From: Bacillus benzoevorans
Lineage (GTDB): Bacteria; Bacillota; Bacilli; Bacillales; Cytobacillaceae
Assembly (NCBI RefSeq): GCF_014207535.1
Contig: NZ_JACHGK010000005.1
Coordinates: 62,001-126,000 of the forward strand
Length of the DNA stretch: 64,000 nucleotides
Reading direction: 5' to 3'
Both the position numbers and the translations under genes were made by a program. Under the pieces are notes generated by a model. It searched no databases, was not told the DNA's origin, and saw only the letters and a list, made by a program, of their open reading frames with translations. Below are positions 34,761 to 44,141 of this stretch, piece by piece. How positions within the stretch are numbered: the stretch's first letter is position 1; each line of letters opens with the position of its first letter.

Positions 34761-34787
34761 AAAAGAGGGACTTATTGTCCCCCTTTT
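34761..34787. terminator. Bidirectional terminator
   Basis: AAAAGAGGGAC pairs with GTCCCCCTTTT. It lies at the 3' ends of rtp and the convergent small gene and overlaps the last codons of the latter. Confidence 0.7.
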
Positions 34788-34969
34788 GCAGCTCTTTCCT
34801 TATTTTGATAAGCAGGATTATGTGTGAATACATCACCTGTCATATAGGAATCACTCACTTGTTCATGAGTTTCAGCTAGTCCTTTTGCCGTCTGGTCACT
34901 ACTTTTGTAATCACTTGCTTCATAGATTTTATTCACCATTTTAAAATCTTTTTTCTTCGCATTACTCAT
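34772..34969 (-). CDS. Small hydrophilic protein, DUF4025/YozQ-like
   Basis: This 65-residue protein is hydrophilic and rich in Lys, Ser and Thr. The central KGLAETHEQVSDSYMTG segment resembles small Bacillus DUF4025 (YozQ-like) proteins, whose function is unknown; the assignment is tentative. AGGAGG lies ten bases before the ATG. It is convergent with rtp. Confidence 0.6.
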   Translation of the reverse strand: MSNAKKKDFKMVNKIYEASDYKSSDQTAKGLAETHEQVSDSYMTGDVFTHNPAYQNKERAAKGGQ

Positions 34970-35032
34970 ATCGACACGACCTCCTTTATTTTATAGCTTA
35001 TTTTTCTACAAAGTAAAGTGAAGCATGCATTC

Positions 35033-36190
35033 TTATTTAATAAATTTCTTTACTAGAACCTCTTCTTGCGGCAGCTGTTTTATTTTCCTCCTATTAAATG
35101 CCCTAAATAATGGCGGCAGCACTAAGAGAACAAAAACAATTCTTAATACCTGAACAGCCACGACAAAGGTAGCGTCTGCATGTAAGACAACTGCTGTAGC
35201 GGCCATTTCTGCTACTCCACCAGGAGCGAATGCCAGAACAGAAGTAATGAATGATATGCCAGTTATTTTTGAAACGGCAAAGGCACAGCCAAACATAGCC
35301 GCTACCAGCCCGATTGTACTGAGCAGGGAAACCAAGACTGTTTTACCAATGCCGGTAAACATGTGTGTTTGAAAACGGGAACCGATGCTGGCCGCAATGA
35401 TAATCTGTGAAAAGATGATTATGGGATCAGGCCACCAAGCAACAATTCCGTGACCGGTAAAGAATGAATAAATGCTTTGCAATGCAGCTACACCAAGCAT
35501 GCCTCCGACAAGCCAGGGTGCCGGCAAACGCAATAACTTTCCTGCATGGTATCCGCCATAAGCAGCAGCTCCTAAAAGAAAAGTTCCAATAAGTGAAGCA
35601 AGTCCAAATTCAGTAATGTTTGCTTCAGCTCCGGAAGTGGAAACAAGTATTTGACCCTCAGGTGCAGTCAGCCACGAAGAAGCGATAAGTGGAATCGTCA
35701 GGACGACAACGAAAATTCGCAGCGTTTGAATGATACTTACAACCGCTGTATTCGCTCCTACTTCTTCAGCGATTCCAGGCATAGTGGCAACCCCTCCAGG
35801 TGCAGTAGCGAAAAGGCTCGTTAACAAATCTGTTTTAGTGAACTTCCATAGTATATAGCCTGAACCAAGAGACAGTGCAATAGAAATGAGCAGCATGAAT
35901 GAGACGGTCAAAAAATGTTCGCTAAATGTAGCGAAAACAGATGAATTGAGTTTCTGACCCATTTCAATAGCTAAAACTGCCTGCCCAATTCTTAACCAAT
36001 AAGGAGGCAGCCCTTTTGCTGCATCAGCTGATTTTAGAAATTTCGGCTGCCGGAAATTGAGGATAGCAGCAAGAATGATGGTTCCGAGCATCCAGGCAAT
36101 GCCGATACCGGTTAGTGAAAGGAGGAATCCCCCGATACTGCTGATCATAATAAATAACAAGCTTTGAGAAAATCGAGAATGTGTGTTCAT
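35033..36190 (-). CDS. AbrB-family membrane transporter
   Basis: This 385-residue protein has about ten membrane segments in two homologous halves, each with the APGGVA(T/E)M signature (TAPGGVATMPGIAEEVG and FAPGGVAEMAATAVVL). This is the AbrB/COG3180 family, sometimes misnamed ammonia monooxygenase; the substrate is unknown. It is in a minus-strand group with two unknown genes but separated from them by more than 100 bases. Confidence 0.8.
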   Translation of the reverse strand: MNTHSRFSQSLLFIMISSIGGFLLSLTGIGIAWMLGTIILAAILNFRQPKFLKSADAAKGLPPYWLRIGQAVLAIEMGQKLNSSVFATFSEHFLTVSFMLLISIALSLGSGYILWKFTKTDLLTSLFATAPGGVATMPGIAEEVGANTAVVSIIQTLRIFVVVLTIPLIASSWLTAPEGQILVSTSGAEANITEFGLASLIGTFLLGAAAYGGYHAGKLLRLPAPWLVGGMLGVAALQSIYSFFTGHGIVAWWPDPIIIFSQIIIAASIGSRFQTHMFTGIGKTVLVSLLSTIGLVAAMFGCAFAVSKITGISFITSVLAFAPGGVAEMAATAVVLHADATFVVAVQVLRIVFVLLVLPPLFRAFNRRKIKQLPQEEVLVKKFIK

Positions 36191-36314
36191 AAAATGGGCC
36201 CTTCTTTTCTTCGTTTTACATGATTGGGAATACCTGATATCTATAATAGATCATTTTTTTAATATTTACATGTTTAAATATAATATAACCTTAGAAATAA
36301 ATAAAATAATTAAT

Positions 36315-36716
36315 CTATTTCTTATTTAATTGTCTTATCAGGAAGTGGAAAAGAAGATAAAGACTAGTTAAATATAGATTGAATCCAATAAATGAATAAA
36401 GATGTTTCCATGATGGATGATGAATAAAGAACCCGAATCCCTCAGCTTGTTTTTCACTAAACGACATAAGCAGGCTAAAAAAGAGGATGAAACAAACTTT
36501 TTGTCCAAAGGAAATCCTATAACAAACTACCAGGAAAGCTGCAGTTAAGGCAGGAAGAACGACTAATGTAAATCCAATATGAATCGAAAAAATGTCAGGT
36601 AATAATCTTTTCGGAAAGGAGTACATCTCTTTTCCTGTAAAATACAGATCAAGATAGGTGCCAAGCAGCGAAGCCAAAAGCAAGCAAGGCAATAAAGCGA
36701 ATAATAGATTATTCAA
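36315..36716 (-). CDS. Four-helix membrane protein, CBO0543-like
   Basis: This protein of about 134 residues has four predicted membrane segments and a GTYLDLYFTGK...YSFPKRLLPDIFSIHIGFT segment resembling the small CBO0543-type membrane proteins of spore-formers. The TTG at 36716 overlaps the stop of the upstream DUF2515 gene, which suggests coupled translation; an in-frame TTG at 36797 would extend the protein into that gene with no ribosome binding site. Function unknown. Confidence 0.6.
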   Translation of the reverse strand: MNNLLFALLPCLLLASLLGTYLDLYFTGKEMYSFPKRLLPDIFSIHIGFTLVVLPALTAAFLVVCYRISFGQKVCFILFFSLLMSFSEKQAEGFGFFIHHPSWKHLYSFIGFNLYLTSLYLLFHFLIRQLNKK

Positions 36717-37851
36717 AGACAGAAATTGCTTTTTTTGTAATGGCAGCAAGTTCGAGTCTTTCGAGGGTTTTGCAATAGTCACTCTGAATCTCTCCAATTG
36801 TTTTTTCTTTAGAATCTAAAAAGTAATACAGGACTTTCCAGCTTTGAAACCAGTCATCTATTTCAGCTGGCAGATGCTTTATATTTTTCCATGCAATAGT
36901 GAGAGTTGGACTATAAATTCTCGGCGATCCGGGGATTAACTGGCAGGATTTCAGCCTCGGCAGCAAAGAAAAAGCTGGCAGTCCTTCTTTTACATCATGA
37001 AATAGATGGGGCCAATAATCTTTGCGCGAACCGGTATGGGGGTGTGTATTAGCCCACTGTACTGCTTTTGAAAGAAGCTGTTTATCATGAAAAAGAATAG
37101 AATATAATCGTTTCCCTAACCAAATCCGTTCATGAAGACTTTCAAAGTGATGTAAAGTCTGTCCGATTACGTGTGTCTTTCCATTAGCTATAATAGGAAA
37201 AAGAATGTGATTAAGCGACAAGGAATCCTGCAGTTTAAATTCAATCGAATGAAAGATGTTTTTTTGGAACAGGGGATTCTTTATCACCCTTTTTTCCAAA
37301 TAACTCTGTTCATTTATAATGAGGGCGATGGTCAACAGGTATAAATCACGTTCATTCCAGTAATGATTCCAGATGGTCTCCATAAAAGTTGAAACCTGCA
37401 GGTATGGTAATAGATGAAATAAGTTTTTATTTCTTTTCCTGCTCTCTTCATAAACTAAGAATTGTGGATAGGCATCCTGGAATATCAGCCAATTTCCACG
37501 TTCGAGAAAGGTAAAATAGAATTGCTGCTCATTCTTTGTCAGAAGCTTTGAGAGAAACTCTCCTTTTAAATCCGTCATATTCCATCCGCCATTTCGTGAA
37601 ACCATATGTCCCAAAAAAGCCCAATGAATATCCTGATACTGGTTGTAAAAATGCAGATAAGCCTTCGTTCTCGTCACGTTATTGATATTGAATTGTTTTG
37701 TTTGCTGCTGAATTTTCTCCAGCAGTTTTTTTTCTTCTAATGAAAGTTTAATTTTACTTGCATTTTTCCCTTCTTTTTTCTTCAAATCCTTTTTTATCTT
37801 TAACAGTGCTTCTGATAATTCAGGATGTTTTCTTCCTGTGAATTTCTGCAA
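36709..37851 (-). CDS. DUF2515 (YppC-like) protein
   Basis: This 380-residue soluble protein is rich in aromatic residues and helices and resembles the DUF2515/YppC family of Bacillus, of unknown function. Recognisable stretches are TRTKAYLHFYNQYQDIHWAF and SRNGGWNMTDLKG. The start is TTG 37851 with GGAGTG upstream. It is divergent from the squalene-hopene/sporulenol cyclase gene, with 87 bases between them, so a role linked to spore lipids is possible but not shown. Confidence 0.65.
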   Translation of the reverse strand: MQKFTGRKHPELSEALLKIKKDLKKKEGKNASKIKLSLEEKKLLEKIQQQTKQFNINNVTRTKAYLHFYNQYQDIHWAFLGHMVSRNGGWNMTDLKGEFLSKLLTKNEQQFYFTFLERGNWLIFQDAYPQFLVYEESRKRNKNLFHLLPYLQVSTFMETIWNHYWNERDLYLLTIALIINEQSYLEKRVIKNPLFQKNIFHSIEFKLQDSLSLNHILFPIIANGKTHVIGQTLHHFESLHERIWLGKRLYSILFHDKQLLSKAVQWANTHPHTGSRKDYWPHLFHDVKEGLPAFSLLPRLKSCQLIPGSPRIYSPTLTIAWKNIKHLPAEIDDWFQSWKVLYYFLDSKEKTIGEIQSDYCKTLERLELAAITKKAISVFE

Positions 37852-37938
37852 ATGGTATTCACTCCCTTCAAGTCATGATTTGCATGCACCTGAAATAATT
37901 ATTTATTAGGAAGTTTTTAGAGGAGTGGATAGCAGATC

Positions 37939-39807
37939 ATGCGGAACACGACAAGCATAGGTATTCAGAGGATTATCGATAAATTAAAACACGATCAGTC
38001 CCCGGATGGATCATGGAAATATCCGTTCGAAACAGGAATAGCCACTGATTGCTATATGATCATTTTATTAAGAACACTTGGAATTCATGAAGAAAATCTG
38101 ATCAGAGGGCTTTGTGAGAGAATTTTAAGCAAACAAGAGAAGAGCGGAGGATGGAAGCTTTTTTTTGATGATGAGAAAGAAAACGTATCGGCAACGTTGG
38201 AGGCCTATTACGCCCTTCTTTATTCTGGATATTACAAAAGGAATGACTCGCGGCTTATGGCAGCTAAGAAAAAATTTTTAGCCAATGGAGGGATTCAAGA
38301 ATGCCATATGTTGACTAAAGTCATGCTCTCGGTAACCGGACAGCTGAAATGGCCTGCCTTTTTTCCTTTTCCTCTTGAAATGATTCTGCTGCCTGCTTCT
38401 TTTCCAGTTAACCTTTACAGCTTTTCCGTATTTGGCAGAGCCAACCTCATTCCATTACTGATTCTTGCACAGCAAAAAAAGCAATTTAAAACGGAAGATA
38501 GCCCAAATATATCCGCTTTATTGGTCCGGGACCAATTTGATTTTTGGAATCATGAAGAGTGGCATGAGTTATTCTCGGCAATTGAAAAAGGAATTAAAAG
38601 TTTAATAGGTCTGCCGGGACTCCTTCATCAGCAAGCATTAGAAAAAGCAAGGCAATATATGCTTGCACGTATAGAACCTGATGGGACATTTCTCAATTAC
38701 TTCAGTTCAACGTTTCTCATGATTTTTGCTTTACTGTCACTTGGATTTAGAAAGACGGATAAACTGATTTTACAGGCAGTAGAGGGCCTAAAAGGAATGA
38801 TGTGTGAAATTAACGGGCTGCCCCATATGCAGTATACAACAGCAACCATATGGAATACCGCCTTAATTAGTACCGCATTACAAAATAGCGGAGTTGCTTA
38901 TTCCGTTCCAATGATCATGAAGTCTAACGAATACTTACTCCGCCGGCAGCAGAAAAAATATGGAGACTGGGTCGTTTATAATCCGGGCGGGCGTCCAGGC
39001 AGCTGGGGTTTTGCCGATATGAATACCATTCATCCGGATGTTGATGATACGACTGCAGCTCTTCGTTCCCTTACGCGTACGGCAAGTGCTGAACCATTTC
39101 ATTATAGATCCTGGAAAAAAGGGTTAAACTGGATTTTAACCATGCAAAATGATGATGGGGGATGGCCTGCGTTTGAAAAAAGAATTAGTAACAAGGTATT
39201 TAATCTGCTGCCGATTGAAGGAGCGGAATATCTGCTTGGAGATCCGTCTACACCGGATTTAACAGGGAGAACGCTGGAATATCTCAGTCTGTATACGAAT
39301 CTGGGTCATCATCATCGGGCCATCCGGGAAGGGGTCCGATGGCTGTTAAAGCAGCAAAAGCAAAATGGGTCATGGTACGGCCGCTGGGGAATCTGTTATA
39401 TTTACGGAACATGGGCTGCTTTAACGGGGTTAGCTGCAGCAGATATAAAATCATCCAGTCCTGCTATTGCCAAAGCGGTTAAATGGTTAAAAGAGATTCA
39501 GCATCATGATGGGGGGTGGGGCGAATCTTGTAAAAGCGATAAACAGCGCATGTATGTTTCTCTGGGTGCCAGTACTTTAACACATACCGCCTGGGCTTTG
39601 GATGCCTTAATCGCAGTGTCTAACAGACCGACCGAAACGATTAGTAAAGGGATCGCCTTTTTATTGGGAAATTTAGAAGTGGATGACTGGACAACCGCTT
39701 ATCCTGCGGGGCAGGGAATGGCAGGAGCGTTCTATATGCATTACCATAGCTATCGCTATATTTTTCCTTTACTGGCGTTGTCCCACTATCACAATAAATA
39801 TTTTTAA
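37939..39807 (+). CDS. sqhC: Squalene-hopene cyclase / sporulenol synthase family
   Basis: This 622-residue prenyltransferase-fold enzyme has the acid motif DVDDTTAAL (about residue 375) that protonates the substrate, and several QW repeats (QDGSW/QNDDGGW/QQKQNGSW/QHHDGGW types). It has no signal peptide and would bind the membrane. In Bacillus, SqhC-type enzymes make the C35 terpene sporulenol in spores; other members make hopene. The ATG has AGAGGAG upstream. Which product is made cannot be told from sequence alone. Confidence 0.88.
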   Translation: MRNTTSIGIQRIIDKLKHDQSPDGSWKYPFETGIATDCYMIILLRTLGIHEENLIRGLCERILSKQEKSGGWKLFFDDEKENVSATLEAYYALLYSGYYKRNDSRLMAAKKKFLANGGIQECHMLTKVMLSVTGQLKWPAFFPFPLEMILLPASFPVNLYSFSVFGRANLIPLLILAQQKKQFKTEDSPNISALLVRDQFDFWNHEEWHELFSAIEKGIKSLIGLPGLLHQQALEKARQYMLARIEPDGTFLNYFSSTFLMIFALLSLGFRKTDKLILQAVEGLKGMMCEINGLPHMQYTTATIWNTALISTALQNSGVAYSVPMIMKSNEYLLRRQQKKYGDWVVYNPGGRPGSWGFADMNTIHPDVDDTTAALRSLTRTASAEPFHYRSWKKGLNWILTMQNDDGGWPAFEKRISNKVFNLLPIEGAEYLLGDPSTPDLTGRTLEYLSLYTNLGHHHRAIREGVRWLLKQQKQNGSWYGRWGICYIYGTWAALTGLAAADIKSSSPAIAKAVKWLKEIQHHDGGWGESCKSDKQRMYVSLGASTLTHTAWALDALIAVSNRPTETISKGIAFLLGNLEVDDWTTAYPAGQGMAGAFYMHYHSYRYIFPLLALSHYHNKYF

Positions 39808-39817
39808 AGTGTAATCA

Positions 39818-39883
39818 TTGACATCCACCCATATATTTGATATTTAAATTATAGGATTAGCACTCAAGATGGATGAGTGCTAA
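39818..39883 (+). promoter_or_regulatory. Sigma-A-like -35 with perfect CIRCE operator (HrcA)
   Basis: TTAGCACTC-N9-GAGTGCTAA at 39857-39883 is an exact CIRCE element, the binding site of the heat-shock repressor HrcA. A TTGACA at 39818-39823 is a plausible -35. It precedes htpG. Confidence 0.93.
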
Positions 39884-39961
39884 TTTTCATGAAATGTTAT
39901 TTACTTATTTCCTGCGTAACATGTTGTTTACACAGTTTTAGTATTGAAAGGAGAGGTTCCA

Positions 39962-41842
39962 ATGGAAAAGAAACAATTTCAGGCAGAATCAAAACGTTTA
40001 TTAGAAATGATGATTAATTCAATTTATACCAATCGTGAGGTTTTTTTGCGCGAATTGATCTCCAATGCCAGTGATGCGATTGACAAAATCTACTATAAAG
40101 CATTAACAGACGATTCATTAAGTTTTGACCGGGATAGTTATTACATAAAAGTGACTCCTGACAAAGAAAATCGGACATTAACGATAAAAGATACCGGTAT
40201 TGGGATGACACAGGAAGAACTGGAAAATAATCTTGGCGTCATTGCGAAGAGCGGTTCTTTAGCGTTTAAAACGGAAAATGAATTAAAAGACGGCTTTGAT
40301 ATTATTGGTCAATTCGGTGTCGGTTTTTATGCGGCATTTATGGTGGCGGATTTAGTAACGGTAAAGAGTAAGGCACTAGGCAGTGATACAGCCTGCCAGT
40401 GGGTATCCGAAGGTGCTGATGGCTATACGATTGCACCATGTGAAAAAGGCGGAACTGGAACTGAAATTATTCTTCAAATTAAAGAGAATACGGAAGATGA
40501 AAATTATGACGAATATTTAGAAGAATATCGTTTAAAGCAAATTATCAAAAAGTATTCAGATTTTATCCGCTACCCAATTAAGATGGATGTGTCTTCAAGT
40601 AAATTAAAAGAGGGCAGCGAAAATGAATTTGAGGAAGTTCAGGAAGAACAAATCATTAATAGTATGGTACCGCTCTGGAAGAAAAATAAAAGTGAACTGA
40701 CAGATGAGGACTATGAGAAATTTTATACTGAAAAACACTATGGTTTTGATACTCCGCTAAAGCATACCCATATCAGTGTGGATGGGACAATACGTTACAA
40801 TGCTATTCTTTATATTCCGGAAAAAATCCCATTTGACTATTACTCAAAAGAATATGAAAAAGGTTTGGAACTATATTCGAATGGTGTTCTTATCATGAGC
40901 AGGTGCTCCGATCTGCTGCCGGATTATTTCAGCTTTGTCAAAGGGATGGTAGACTCTGAGGATCTTTCATTAAACATTTCAAGGGAAATGCTGCAGCACG
41001 ACCGTCAGTTAAAATTAATTGCGAAGAATATCAATAAGAAAATTAAAAGTGAGCTGCAAAGTCTCTTAAAAAATGAACGTGAAAAATATGAAGAGTTCTA
41101 TCAATCCTTCGGCCGACAGCTAAAATTCGGTGTTTATAGCGACTTTGGCGCGAATAAGGAAGTTCTTCAGGATTTATTAATGTTTTATTCTTCTAAAGAA
41201 AAGAAAATGGTTACCCTTGATGAATATGTATCAAGAATGCCGGAAGAACAGAAATATATTTACTACGCTGCGGGTGAGTCAAATGAAAGAATTGATAAGC
41301 TCCCGCAAACGGAGCTAGTAGCCGAAAAGGGTTATGAAATTCTTTATTTTACGGATGAAATTGACGAATTCGCGATTAAAATGTTAATGACTTATAAGGA
41401 AAAAGAATTTAGATCGGTTGCAAGCGGCGACCTAGGCATTGAACCGGATGCAGCAGATGAACAGTCTGAAATTGAAGAAAAGGAAAATAAAGAACTCTTT
41501 GACTTTATGAAAGATGTTTTAAAAGACAAAGTTAAGGATGTCAGAATCTCGAAAAGGTTAAAAACCTATCCGGTTTGTTTAACTGCAGACGGCGAAATTA
41601 CGATTGAAATGGAAAAGGTATTGAATGCCATGCCGGATAATCAAAACATTAAAGCAGATAAGGTGCTTGAAATTAATGCCCATCATGAGGTATTCCAATC
41701 GTTAAAAAATGCCTTTGAAAATGATAAGGATAAACTCACTTTATATGTGAATTTATTATACAATCAAGCCTTGCTGATTGAAGGTCTGCCAATTCAAGAT
41801 CCAGTCGAATTTACAAATGATATTTGTAAGGTAATGGTATAA
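39962..41842 (+). CDS. htpG: Molecular chaperone HtpG (Hsp90)
   Basis: This 626-residue protein is a full-length bacterial Hsp90. The GHKL ATPase motifs are present: ELISNASDAIDK near residue 33, DTGIGM, and GQFGVGFYAAFMVAD. The middle and C-terminal dimerisation domains follow. The start is ATG 39962 with AAGGAGAGG upstream; an in-frame ATG 18 bases earlier overlaps that site. The promoter carries a CIRCE element, so HrcA control is expected, unlike B. subtilis, where htpG is not in the HrcA regulon. Confidence 0.95.
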   Translation: MEKKQFQAESKRLLEMMINSIYTNREVFLRELISNASDAIDKIYYKALTDDSLSFDRDSYYIKVTPDKENRTLTIKDTGIGMTQEELENNLGVIAKSGSLAFKTENELKDGFDIIGQFGVGFYAAFMVADLVTVKSKALGSDTACQWVSEGADGYTIAPCEKGGTGTEIILQIKENTEDENYDEYLEEYRLKQIIKKYSDFIRYPIKMDVSSSKLKEGSENEFEEVQEEQIINSMVPLWKKNKSELTDEDYEKFYTEKHYGFDTPLKHTHISVDGTIRYNAILYIPEKIPFDYYSKEYEKGLELYSNGVLIMSRCSDLLPDYFSFVKGMVDSEDLSLNISREMLQHDRQLKLIAKNINKKIKSELQSLLKNEREKYEEFYQSFGRQLKFGVYSDFGANKEVLQDLLMFYSSKEKKMVTLDEYVSRMPEEQKYIYYAAGESNERIDKLPQTELVAEKGYEILYFTDEIDEFAIKMLMTYKEKEFRSVASGDLGIEPDAADEQSEIEEKENKELFDFMKDVLKDKVKDVRISKRLKTYPVCLTADGEITIEMEKVLNAMPDNQNIKADKVLEINAHHEVFQSLKNAFENDKDKLTLYVNLLYNQALLIEGLPIQDPVEFTNDICKVMV

Positions 41843-41862
41843 AGTGAAACGATTAGATAAAT

Positions 41863-41907
41863 AATAAGGAAAGGGAATTACCTGTGCGGTAATTCCCTTT
41901 CCTTATT
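41863..41907. terminator. Bidirectional terminator
   Basis: A 20-base arm ending GAATTACC pairs perfectly with its complement starting GGTAATTC over a five-base loop. It separates htpG from the convergent gene. Confidence 0.93.
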
Positions 41908-41910
41908 TCT

Positions 41911-42747
41911 TTACAATCTATTAGCCAATTGCAATAGCAGTTTTGATATATCTTCAAATTTTGCTATTCTTGAATTGATTTCTTTCGCTTTTTCTAATTG
42001 TTCAATGACCGTACTATTGATTGAGTTTACTTCTTCTGTTATCTTTTGTAAATCAATTTGTAATTCGTTTAAGGTAGTTTCTATTTCTTTACTGGCATCA
42101 TTACTGTTTCCTGAAAGCTTTCTGATTTCGTTGGCAACGACTCCAAATCCTCTTCCTACCTCTCCAATTCTTGCCGCTTCAATGGCTGCATTTAAGCCGA
42201 TTAAGCGTGTCTGGGATGATATCGCCTTAATCGAATCGAGTATTTGATTGGTCTTTTTAAATTTATGATTGATTAAATCTGCTTTATTTTGAAGCATTTC
42301 GCTGTCTTTATTCAACTGTGAGGCGATTTCCAAAAACTGATTAATGATGCGGCCGACGTCATTACTGGATTCCAAGAGTTCTTCTGCACTTTGGTTTAAG
42401 CCTGTCCATGTTTCAATATTTTTTGCAATCCCAACAGAACCGATTACTTTTCTGTGTTCATCCACGATTGGATATCCATAAATTCTGACAGGGATTCCAT
42501 ATAGTGAGGCATCCATATTTTTCGCAGCTGGAGCGTTTAGTCTCATCGCCTCTGCCATTGCTGATTTGGGGTTTACTGGATCTCCTGGTGAAATATTGAG
42601 CTTTACCGTTTTTCCATCTTTTTGAATGATAAATTTATCTTTATCTGTCACTGCAAATCCTAAATCAGAGTGGAGCATCTCTGCAATCCAAGGAGTAATC
42701 GCAATTAAAGCCTCCATCAAATCTTTTCCAACAACTCTTTTTTCCAT
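41911..42747 (-). CDS. Soluble methyl-accepting chemotaxis-like sensor
   Basis: This 278-residue protein has no membrane segment. An N-terminal PAS-like sensor region (about 10-115, ending GYPIVDEHRKVIGSVGIAKN) is followed by a short MCP signalling domain with the hairpin sequence GLNAAIEAARIGEVGRGFGVVANEIRKLS. The MCP domain is shorter than in full receptors. The start is ATG 42747, ten bases after AAAGGGTG; an earlier in-frame ATG at 42831 lacks a ribosome binding site. The signal is unknown. Confidence 0.8.
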   Translation of the reverse strand: MEKRVVGKDLMEALIAITPWIAEMLHSDLGFAVTDKDKFIIQKDGKTVKLNISPGDPVNPKSAMAEAMRLNAPAAKNMDASLYGIPVRIYGYPIVDEHRKVIGSVGIAKNIETWTGLNQSAEELLESSNDVGRIINQFLEIASQLNKDSEMLQNKADLINHKFKKTNQILDSIKAISSQTRLIGLNAAIEAARIGEVGRGFGVVANEIRKLSGNSNDASKEIETTLNELQIDLQKITEEVNSINSTVIEQLEKAKEINSRIAKFEDISKLLLQLANRL

Positions 42748-43061
42748 TAACCATTGCACCCTTTCATTGAAAGCTTTATGTATATTTTTTAGGTTAAAAG
42801 GCGTATATAATCTTCTGAATTCATTATACACTAATTCAATATTCCTATCACTTCCTTTTCTTATGAGCGGGCTTTTAGTGAGTATTTGTTCATCCCAAGT
42901 ATAGGTCCTTTTTTTCTCTTATCCATTTGCTGCGGATGAGATTTTTTCTGCTTTTTCAAGAGGATAGATGATACAATAAGCTCTGCGTAACTATTTTATT
43001 ACAATACTTTTTGTTTCGATTGGAAAAAGGAAGGTTTAAATAAATGAGGAGATGAAGAAAA
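42748..43061. other. Divergent intergenic region
   Basis: It holds the promoters of the chemotaxis-like gene and the DMT exporter gene. GAGGAGATG before 43062 is the exporter ribosome binding site. I see no RNA gene or clear operator. Confidence 0.4.
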
Positions 43062-44006
43062 GTGCAGCAAATGTTTCAAAATAAATGGTCAGTCATTGGG
43101 ATTGCCATTTTTTGTTCCGCTTTATGGGGCAGTGCATTTCCCGTTCTAAAAATTAGTAATCAGGAATTACAAATGCCGGCAAATGATCCAATTGCCCAGA
43201 TTGTTTTTGCTGGGATTCGCTTTCTCCTTGCGGGAATCATGATCCTCTGTTTAATATTTATCTCGAACCGCAAGCTTTTATTTGTAAAGCGATCGCAATT
43301 TATGATTTTAATTCTGCTGGGTTTTATCCAAACCGCGGTTCAATACTTTTTTTTCTATAACGGCTTAGAGAAAGTATCCGGCATGCAGGGTTCGGTTCTT
43401 TCCTCAAGCGGTACATTTCTCACTGTGTTGTTAGCCCATTTCTATTATAAAAATGATCAAATAGATGTGAAAAAGGCGATCGGCTTAACGGCTGGATTTG
43501 CCGGAATTATTTTGGTGAATTGGGGACAGCAATTCAGTTTTAGCTTTCAATGGACAGGAGAGGGGTATATGATCATGTCTGGCTTGACAAGCGCTGTTGC
43601 CACGATTTTGGCCAAGGAATTGGCGCGGGATATTCACCCCTTTACTTTAACGGGCTGGCAGTTGTCCATTGGTGCTTTTTGTTTATTATTGATCGGTCTG
43701 CCAAAATACCAAGATGAGATGATAACATTTACTCCGTTTGGTTTTGCTCTATTGCTTTATGCTGCCTTACTCTCAGCAACCGCGTTTGCCCTGTGGTATT
43801 CCATTTTGAAATACAATAAAGCAGGTGAAATTAGTATTTATAAATTTCTCACACCGGTATCTGGCGCTGTTCTATCTGCTATGTTCATTCCAGGGGAACG
43901 TTTTAATCTATATATTATCCTTGCTCTTTCGTTAGTTGCTGTTGGAATTTTAGCTGTGAACTACCATGGAGCTAAAGGGAGTCTGGGCACGCTAAAACAA
44001 CAGTAA
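43062..44006 (+). CDS. EamA-family drug/metabolite exporter (DMT superfamily)
   Basis: This 314-residue protein has ten membrane segments formed from two EamA repeats (AIFCSALWGSAFPVLKI at the N-terminus; LSATAFALWYSILKYN in the second half). It probably exports an amino acid or other small metabolite; the substrate is unknown. The start is GTG 43062 after GAGGAGATG; ATG 43071 is possible. It is a single gene. Confidence 0.85.
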   Translation: MQQMFQNKWSVIGIAIFCSALWGSAFPVLKISNQELQMPANDPIAQIVFAGIRFLLAGIMILCLIFISNRKLLFVKRSQFMILILLGFIQTAVQYFFFYNGLEKVSGMQGSVLSSSGTFLTVLLAHFYYKNDQIDVKKAIGLTAGFAGIILVNWGQQFSFSFQWTGEGYMIMSGLTSAVATILAKELARDIHPFTLTGWQLSIGAFCLLLIGLPKYQDEMITFTPFGFALLLYAALLSATAFALWYSILKYNKAGEISIYKFLTPVSGAVLSAMFIPGERFNLYIILALSLVAVGILAVNYHGAKGSLGTLKQQ

Positions 44007-44141
44007 GATTTATGGGGACTCATTCCATTCCAGTGGAATCGGGAAATTTGAAATTGAACTGGATTCCATTAATCGTTATAATAATATAAAGACTTATTAT
44101 AATAGTCTAATAATTTTCGCAGTATAGAGGAGTAGAGTTTA

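Noticed and set aside
44026..44079. Inverted TGGAATC/GGATTCCA before trpB as a trp attenuator
   Set aside because: There is no leader peptide, T-box or T-run, so an attenuator cannot be supported.
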